A DNA stretch of 64,000 bases, from NCBI RefSeq assembly GCF_000739015.1, contig NZ_JPUG01000059.1, positions 28,083 to 92,082 on the forward strand, read 5' to 3'. Under the pieces are notes generated by a model. It saw nothing but the letters and a program-made list of their open reading frames with translations. It made no database searches and was not told the DNA's origin. Positions 59,561 through 64,000 of this stretch are shown here, piece by piece. Both the position numbers and the translations under genes were made by a program. Position 1 is the stretch's first letter, and each line of letters starts with the position of its first letter. Origin of the DNA: Microvirga sp. BSC39. Its GTDB lineage: Bacteria > Pseudomonadota > Alphaproteobacteria > Rhizobiales > Beijerinckiaceae.

Positions 59561-59798
59561 TCCGGGCCTGGCTGTCCCCAACAGCGAAAATCATCGTCCT
59601 CCGGCACCTTGGTTTGGGATCAAAGGAACCTTGCATGCCTTAAACAGCCTTCGATGTGGTGGAACCGCCGCCACTGACCTTCAGCCGCATCCTCACGGCC
59701 GGAATACCTGCCGCAGCCCCTCCGCCCCTGTACTCACGGCTTTCCGCAAGATACAGGAGCCATAGAACCCAGTAGAGGCGTGGGGGAGGGGACCGACA

Positions 59799-61481
59799 GT
59801 GACGATCACCCGTCCGAGGCTGTCATTGCGGCTGCGCATCTTCATCCTGACTGCCGTGGCGCTTGCCCCGGCGCTGGCGATCCTTGGCTACAACGAGGTC
59901 TCGCTGCGCCGCAGCCGGGAGGCCGAGATCCATGCACTCGCCCTCCGGTTCGGACAGCTTGCCTCGCTTGAGATGCAGGGGATCATCAGCGGCGCTGAGG
60001 GGCTGCTGCGCGCCGTCGCGCGGGTGCCAGCGGTGCGCTCGTTCGACGCCGAGGCCTGCGGCCTCTACCTGGCCGATATCCAACGGCAGTCCCCGCAGCT
60101 TGCTGCGATCACCGTGATCGATCGCGTCGGCGGCGTACAGTGCCGCAGCGCGCCGGGCGCCACCGCGCGCCTCGACGACCGTCCGTATTTCCGGCAGGCA
60201 CTCGAGACCGGAGGGTTCGTGATCGGCGAGTACACCGAGAGCCGGATCTCGGGCCAGCGCGGCCTGACCCTGGCTACACCCATCAAGGCAGATGACGGCT
60301 CCATCGTCGGCGTGCTGGCGGCCGGCCTCGACCTCGAATGGCTCGGCGGGCGGCTGCGCGAGCGTGACCTCGCGGGAAACAGCGCCCTGACCATCGCCGA
60401 CCGCAATGGGATGATCATCGCGCGCGAGCCGTTCCCGGAGCGGTTCATCGGCACGCGGATCCCGGAGCCCTTCCAGGCTCTCATCAGGGGGGCGTCGCCC
60501 GGAACGCGGGAGGTCACGAGCCAGGACGGGACGCGACGCGTCATTGGCTACATCCCGGCCACCGCGAACCCGACAGGCCTCTACATCAGCGCCGGCCTCT
60601 CGCGGGACGAGGCCTTCGCCCCGATCGACCGGGCCATGCGGCGGGGGGCGGTGCTGGCCCTGATCGGCAGCGTGGTGGCGCTCCTGTCCGCCTGGATCCT
60701 CGGCCGCAGGTTTGTCCGGGCACCCGTGGCGCGTCTGATGCACACCATCCAGGCGTGGCGCGGCGGGGAGCGGACGGCCCGCACGGGGATGCCCGGCGGC
60801 GCGGGAGAGCTGGAGGCGGTCGGCGCCGCAATCGACGGGTTGATGGACGAGCTCGACCGGCGTCAGGCCGCGCGCGACGCGGCCGAGGAGCACCGTCGGC
60901 TTCTCGTCAACGAGTTGAACCACCGCGTGAAGAACACGCTCGCCACGGTGCAGTCGATCGCCTCGCAGACCCTGCGCACCTCTGCCTCGGTCGGCGAGGC
61001 CAATGAGGCGCTGGAGAGCAGGCTGATGGCCCTGTCGCGCGCCCATGACGTGCTCACCCGCGAGAGCTGGGACGGGGCGGATATGGGCGAAATCGTCGCC
61101 CGTGCCCTCGAGCCGTTCGGCGATCCGGGTGGGGGGCGCCTCCGGTTCGAAGGGCCGCCGGTACGGCTCTCGCCGAGGACCGCGCTGGCCCTGGCGATGG
61201 CGTTCCAGGAGTTGGCGACGAACGCGGTGAAGTACGGCTCCCTGTCCAACAGAATGGGGTCAGTCAGGATCGGGTGGGGCCTTGCAGACGGGCAGGACGG
61301 CCGCCCAAGGCTTTATGTGCGTTGGGAGGAGACCGGCGGCCCGGCTGTGCGACCGCCGAGCCGCAGAGGCTTCGGATCACGGCTGCTCGAGCGTGCCCTG
61401 GCCCATGACCTCGACGGCGATGTGATGCTCGAGTTCGCCTCGACGGGGGTGGTATGCACGCTCCAGACCGCCGCGGCCTGA
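59799..61481 (+). CDS. Membrane-anchored HWE-family histidine kinase with periplasmic sensor
   Basis: A 560-residue kinase. Membrane helix 1 (about 11-30) and helix 2 (about 282-300) flank a periplasmic dCache-like sensor domain (AITVIDRVGGVQCRSAPGAT, DDRPYFRQALETGGFVIGEY). A HAMP-like linker (APVARLMHTIQAWRGGERTA) leads to the HWE core: His375 in NELNHRVKNTLATV, HDVLTRESWDGADM, ELATNAVKYGSLSNRMG, RWEETGGPAV and FGSRLLERALAHDLDG. GTG start. The core is very similar to the kinase at 55074, but the sensor differs. Small extracellular ligands are the likely input. Confidence 0.87.
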   Translation: MTITRPRLSLRLRIFILTAVALAPALAILGYNEVSLRRSREAEIHALALRFGQLASLEMQGIISGAEGLLRAVARVPAVRSFDAEACGLYLADIQRQSPQLAAITVIDRVGGVQCRSAPGATARLDDRPYFRQALETGGFVIGEYTESRISGQRGLTLATPIKADDGSIVGVLAAGLDLEWLGGRLRERDLAGNSALTIADRNGMIIAREPFPERFIGTRIPEPFQALIRGASPGTREVTSQDGTRRVIGYIPATANPTGLYISAGLSRDEAFAPIDRAMRRGAVLALIGSVVALLSAWILGRRFVRAPVARLMHTIQAWRGGERTARTGMPGGAGELEAVGAAIDGLMDELDRRQAARDAAEEHRRLLVNELNHRVKNTLATVQSIASQTLRTSASVGEANEALESRLMALSRAHDVLTRESWDGADMGEIVARALEPFGDPGGGRLRFEGPPVRLSPRTALALAMAFQELATNAVKYGSLSNRMGSVRIGWGLADGQDGRPRLYVRWEETGGPAVRPPSRRGFGSRLLERALAHDLDGDVMLEFASTGVVCTLQTAAA

Positions 61482-61720
61482 ATGGACGGCAGCGCTCAAG
61501 GCCCTCCTTCGTGTATGGCTCAATCCTCTATTCATCCTCGGGCTCCCCGAAAGGCTTCTACTTGAACGTCCTGAATGCGCTGACGCCGGAGCACATCACC
61601 GTTCCCCTGCATCAGCTCGAGGTAACATGCCCGCTCTGAGAAACGCTAGTGGCGGAATTGGAGGATGACCTTAGACGGACTCGTGCGGGGGTGCGTCTCC
61701 ATTGGAGGTGAGAAGCCGAA

Positions 61721-61897
61721 ATGTGTGATGTGGCGCCATCGGAACACACGCGGCGGCACTACCCGAACGCGCTCAACATGGTCGCGGAGACCAATTGGAT
61801 TCTCGCCTCCCGAGTGGCTCGGCTGGCCGCGCAGGCGGAGGTGCAGTCGTGGGCGCAGCGCTCGGCCGCGGCAGCGGCGGGATCGGCTGCGCCGTGA
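61721..61897 (+). CDS. Hypothetical 58-residue protein
   Basis: An ORF with protein-like composition (SEHTRRHYPNALNMVAETNW; ASRVARLAAQAEVQSWAQRS) ending in Ala. GGAGG at 61704-61708 is 12 bases from the ATG. One amphipathic helix; no homologue recognised. Confidence 0.4.
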   Translation: MCDVAPSEHTRRHYPNALNMVAETNWILASRVARLAAQAEVQSWAQRSAAAAAGSAAP

Positions 61898-62015
61898 CCG
61901 CATCGGTCACGAGGAAAAGGATGGCCGCAAGCATCGGTCCGGAGCGCATGCTGAGGCTCTCCTCATGACCGGGACCAACGCAAGGGCCGCGCTTCGAGTT
62001 CGTTGGTAGCGGACC

Positions 62016-63278
62016 CTAAGGTTCGACGGCACCGGACACCGTCTGGCCGAAATTCTCCACGTGGCCCTTGAGGTTCTCGCGCGTACGGGGATCGACGACG
62101 GCAACGGGGGCCGAGACGGCGATACCCGCCGCCGTGCCGACCGCTGCCGCCGCGCCAGCCGTGACCTGGATGATCCGGTCGCCCACGCCGACGCGGGAAT
62201 CCGTCAGCGTCTGCCCTTCCGCCAACTCCCGCCCGATAATCCGAACAACCTCAGGGCTCTCCGCGTATTTGCTGTGGTTCAGGGGATCGCCGGACCGGAG
62301 CTTCGACAGGTTAAGCACGGTAATCCCGGCCTGCTCCATCTCGCTGCGGTACGGTTCCTGCTCGGGATCGATGGCGCCGAGCCGCACGGCATCGCCCCAA
62401 AGCCGGCGCGAGACAGCCAATGCCCGGTCGTCCTGCGATACGAACAGGGTGAAGCCGGGACGCTGCTTGCCCATGTCCATGATGGCCTCGCGGAACAGGT
62501 CGACGTCCACGTCCGGCGCGGCAAGCAGCACGTTCCGGATCTTCGGCGCGACCCTGCCGTCGCGGATTGCCATCTGGCGCAAGGCCTCAAGGGTGACCCA
62601 GTTACCCATCGAGTGGGCGAGAATCGAGATCTCGCCGACCGAGGGATCGCGGGCCAACGTGCGCAGCGTGGTCTCGAGGGCACTGCGGGAATAGGTGTTG
62701 CTCTCACGATCGTAGCCGTAGGCCAGCACGCTGCCGCGTGAGGGCCAGGTGAACAGCACCGGAACGACGGGTGTCCCTGCGTCGTGCACGACCTGGGCGA
62801 AGCGGAAGACGGCGTCGTCGAAGCGGTTGTTGAAACCATGGACGAACAGCAGCACCCTCCGCTGAGAAACCGTCCGCACAGTGCGGCGAACCCAGGCCGA
62901 AGCCTGGGTCCGGTCGATCACGTCGGCCTTGAGCGTCACGAAGTCGGTGGCGGGGTTGCCGGGCACACTGCGCGGCCACTGCACCTCGCCTTGCTTGCGG
63001 CTGGCCTCGGGCGGGATCGAAACCGTGAACTCGGCAAACGACAGCTCGGGACCGCGGTTGCCGGAGAAGTACTCCTCGGGATCGGCAGCCCGCATGCGGG
63101 TGGTGGCGACCAGCATGTCGACCTTGCTGGCGCCCGGCACGCTCCCCGCTACGGGCACGAGGGTGCCCCGCAGACTTGCACATGCGTTCAGGCCGAGGAG
63201 CAGGGCAACGGCAATCGCGAGACGGCGGTATGGCAGTGTCATGGTCCGTCGCTTCCTGCTGCCGTTGATGGAGATCAT
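62016..63278 (-). CDS. DUF900-type alpha/beta-hydrolase lipoprotein
   Basis: A 420-residue lipoprotein (408 if the start is ATG 63242). The lipobox LGLNACAS places the Cys anchor near residue 33. The hydrolase core has VLLFVHGFNNRFDDAVFRFA, the nucleophile elbow AHSMGN, and PDVDVDLFREAIMDMG with a downstream Asp; later HSKYAESP holds a His. DUF900 members are uncharacterised esterase-like proteins. Its ATG 63278 overlaps the stop of the preceding mechanosensitive-channel gene (ATGA), supporting coupled translation and that start, although 63242 gives a more usual signal-peptide length. Confidence 0.8.
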   Translation of the reverse strand: MISINGSRKRRTMTLPYRRLAIAVALLLGLNACASLRGTLVPVAGSVPGASKVDMLVATTRMRAADPEEYFSGNRGPELSFAEFTVSIPPEASRKQGEVQWPRSVPGNPATDFVTLKADVIDRTQASAWVRRTVRTVSQRRVLLFVHGFNNRFDDAVFRFAQVVHDAGTPVVPVLFTWPSRGSVLAYGYDRESNTYSRSALETTLRTLARDPSVGEISILAHSMGNWVTLEALRQMAIRDGRVAPKIRNVLLAAPDVDVDLFREAIMDMGKQRPGFTLFVSQDDRALAVSRRLWGDAVRLGAIDPEQEPYRSEMEQAGITVLNLSKLRSGDPLNHSKYAESPEVVRIIGRELAEGQTLTDSRVGVGDRIIQVTAGAAAAVGTAAGIAVSAPVAVVDPRTRENLKGHVENFGQTVSGAVEP

Positions 63279-63661
63279 GGTTCTGTACGGGCTTGGTCCG
63301 TTGTCGGCAAGGGTAAGGGCCTTGGAACGGCCACGATGCCGTTGTCATGGAACGTCCGTTGCACCGCCGCCAGCACCGCCTTGCGGATCGCGAACTGGCG
63401 GCCGGAGCAAGCCTTGAATTTGCCCCTCAATACGAGCGTGCCGTCCTCGACCGAGAAGATGCCCTGGCTCTTGAACGGCTCCAGCAGGTCCGCGTTCAGC
63501 TCTGGGTTGTCCGCGATCTCCTGACCGATCCTCTTGAACAGCTTGCGCACCTTCTCGACGTCGGCGCGGAAGGCCACCCGGAACACCAGCTTCTCGATGA
63601 CCCAGTCGCGGCTGTAGTTCTGGATCTTGCCGATCTGACGAAGCCCGTGCCCTCCGTCACC
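63275..63661 (-). pseudogene. MscS-family channel, C-terminal fragment
   Basis: The minus strand reads RQIGKIQNYSRDWVIEKLVF, RVAFRADVEKVRKLFKRIGQ, EPFKSQGIFSVEDGTLVLRG and RQFAIRKAVLAAVQRTFHDN, the end of the cytoplasmic beta domain of MscS-like channels. An in-frame TGA (63664-63662) and unrelated sequence lie upstream, so the pore domain is missing. Only the last third of the gene remains. Confidence 0.7.
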
Positions 63662-64000
63662 TCAGTCAAGGCTCACTGTCCCCCCCTCGAGGCAAGGCTA
63701 TTGCCGTAGCCTTTTTCCCGGCGTTCCCGTGCTTCCCGCCGCGGCTCCGAGGCACATCTTCATGATGCCGTCGTCGCTGCCGACCTAATGGCCATGTTGC
63801 CCGGTATCTACCAGCCCCTGCTCAGGTATCGTCCCGGCCGAATTGGGGGGCTTCCGGATTGATGGGGGCAGGCACGTTTTTACAATGACGAGCGCAGCCG
63901 AGACCCATTGTGCCCCCGCTCTCCCACTCCTCCTTGGCTGCCTCCTCGAGGCCGTCGCATAGCGGCCTCGAGGTTCCGTAAAGGGGCCTTACACGCAATC
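63662..64000. other. Gene-free window end with a strong inverted repeat
   Basis: No credible ORF. CCTCGAGGCCG (63944-63954) and CGGCCTCGAGG (63963-63973) form an 11-bp perfect stem over an 8-base loop near the window end; no T-run follows. Confidence 0.45.

Overview
The window looks like part of an extrachromosomal replicon (plasmid or chromid) of a Hyphomicrobiales (Rhizobiales) alphaproteobacterium, most likely Methylobacteriaceae such as Microvirga or Methylobacterium. The signs are a repABC-type RepC initiator without RepA/RepB, a GapR-like relic, an FtcR-type flagellar regulator, DUF6894, DUF1127-like and DUF1236 proteins, HWE-family histidine kinases, and high-GC alphaproteobacterial codon use. 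Everything here is judged from sequence alone; no database search was run.

Layout. 1-3.4 kb: replication module (small ribbon-helix-helix protein, an antisense-RNA candidate, repC), then a truncated repressor-like protein and the relics of two nucleoid proteins (HU, GapR). 3.4-17.4 kb: small accessory genes, many broken by one-base indels or in-frame stops (PAP2 phosphatase, CheY-like receiver, N6-adenine methylase and others), among intact envelope proteins (Omp25-like barrel, DUF1236 protein, Gly/Asn-rich secreted protein), an intact FtcR-like regulator and a multi-hairpin RNA candidate ending in a strong terminator. 17.7-22.6 kb: a complete sugar-type ABC importer (binding protein, tandem ATPase, two permeases). 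22.7-34.6 kb: accessory DNA with a truncated tyrosine recombinase, a palindromic intergenic element, small genes, a three-gene micro-operon of tiny overlapping membrane proteins, an SF2 helicase and a degenerate tRNA-Lys.

34.6-45.9 kb: an autotransporter, a YihY/BrkB membrane protein, a CopG regulator with a PHB-depolymerase-type esterase, an intact tyrosine recombinase that shares a direct repeat with the truncated copy near 22.8 kb, and a LysR regulator divergent from a three-gene redox/detoxification-type operon. 46.0-47.4 kb: an IS256-family insertion sequence. 47.5-51.2 kb: a 1212-residue secreted protein joining FecR, TPR and an outer-membrane barrel. 51.7-61.5 kb: a signalling island with a hybrid PAS kinase, two GAF kinases, a membrane-anchored HWE kinase and two single-domain receivers; its modules look shuffled between neighbours. 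61.7-64 kb: a small ORF, a DUF900-type alpha/beta-hydrolase lipoprotein and the 3' end of a mechanosensitive channel gene.

Overall picture: intact transport, surface and signalling blocks separated by decaying accessory DNA. I found no CRISPR array and no recognisable complete defence system. The least explained items are the repC antisense unit, the structured RNA at 15.9-16.05 kb, the hairpin with a pyrimidine anti-Shine-Dalgarno loop at 27.4 kb, and the triple micro-operon at 30.8-31.2 kb.
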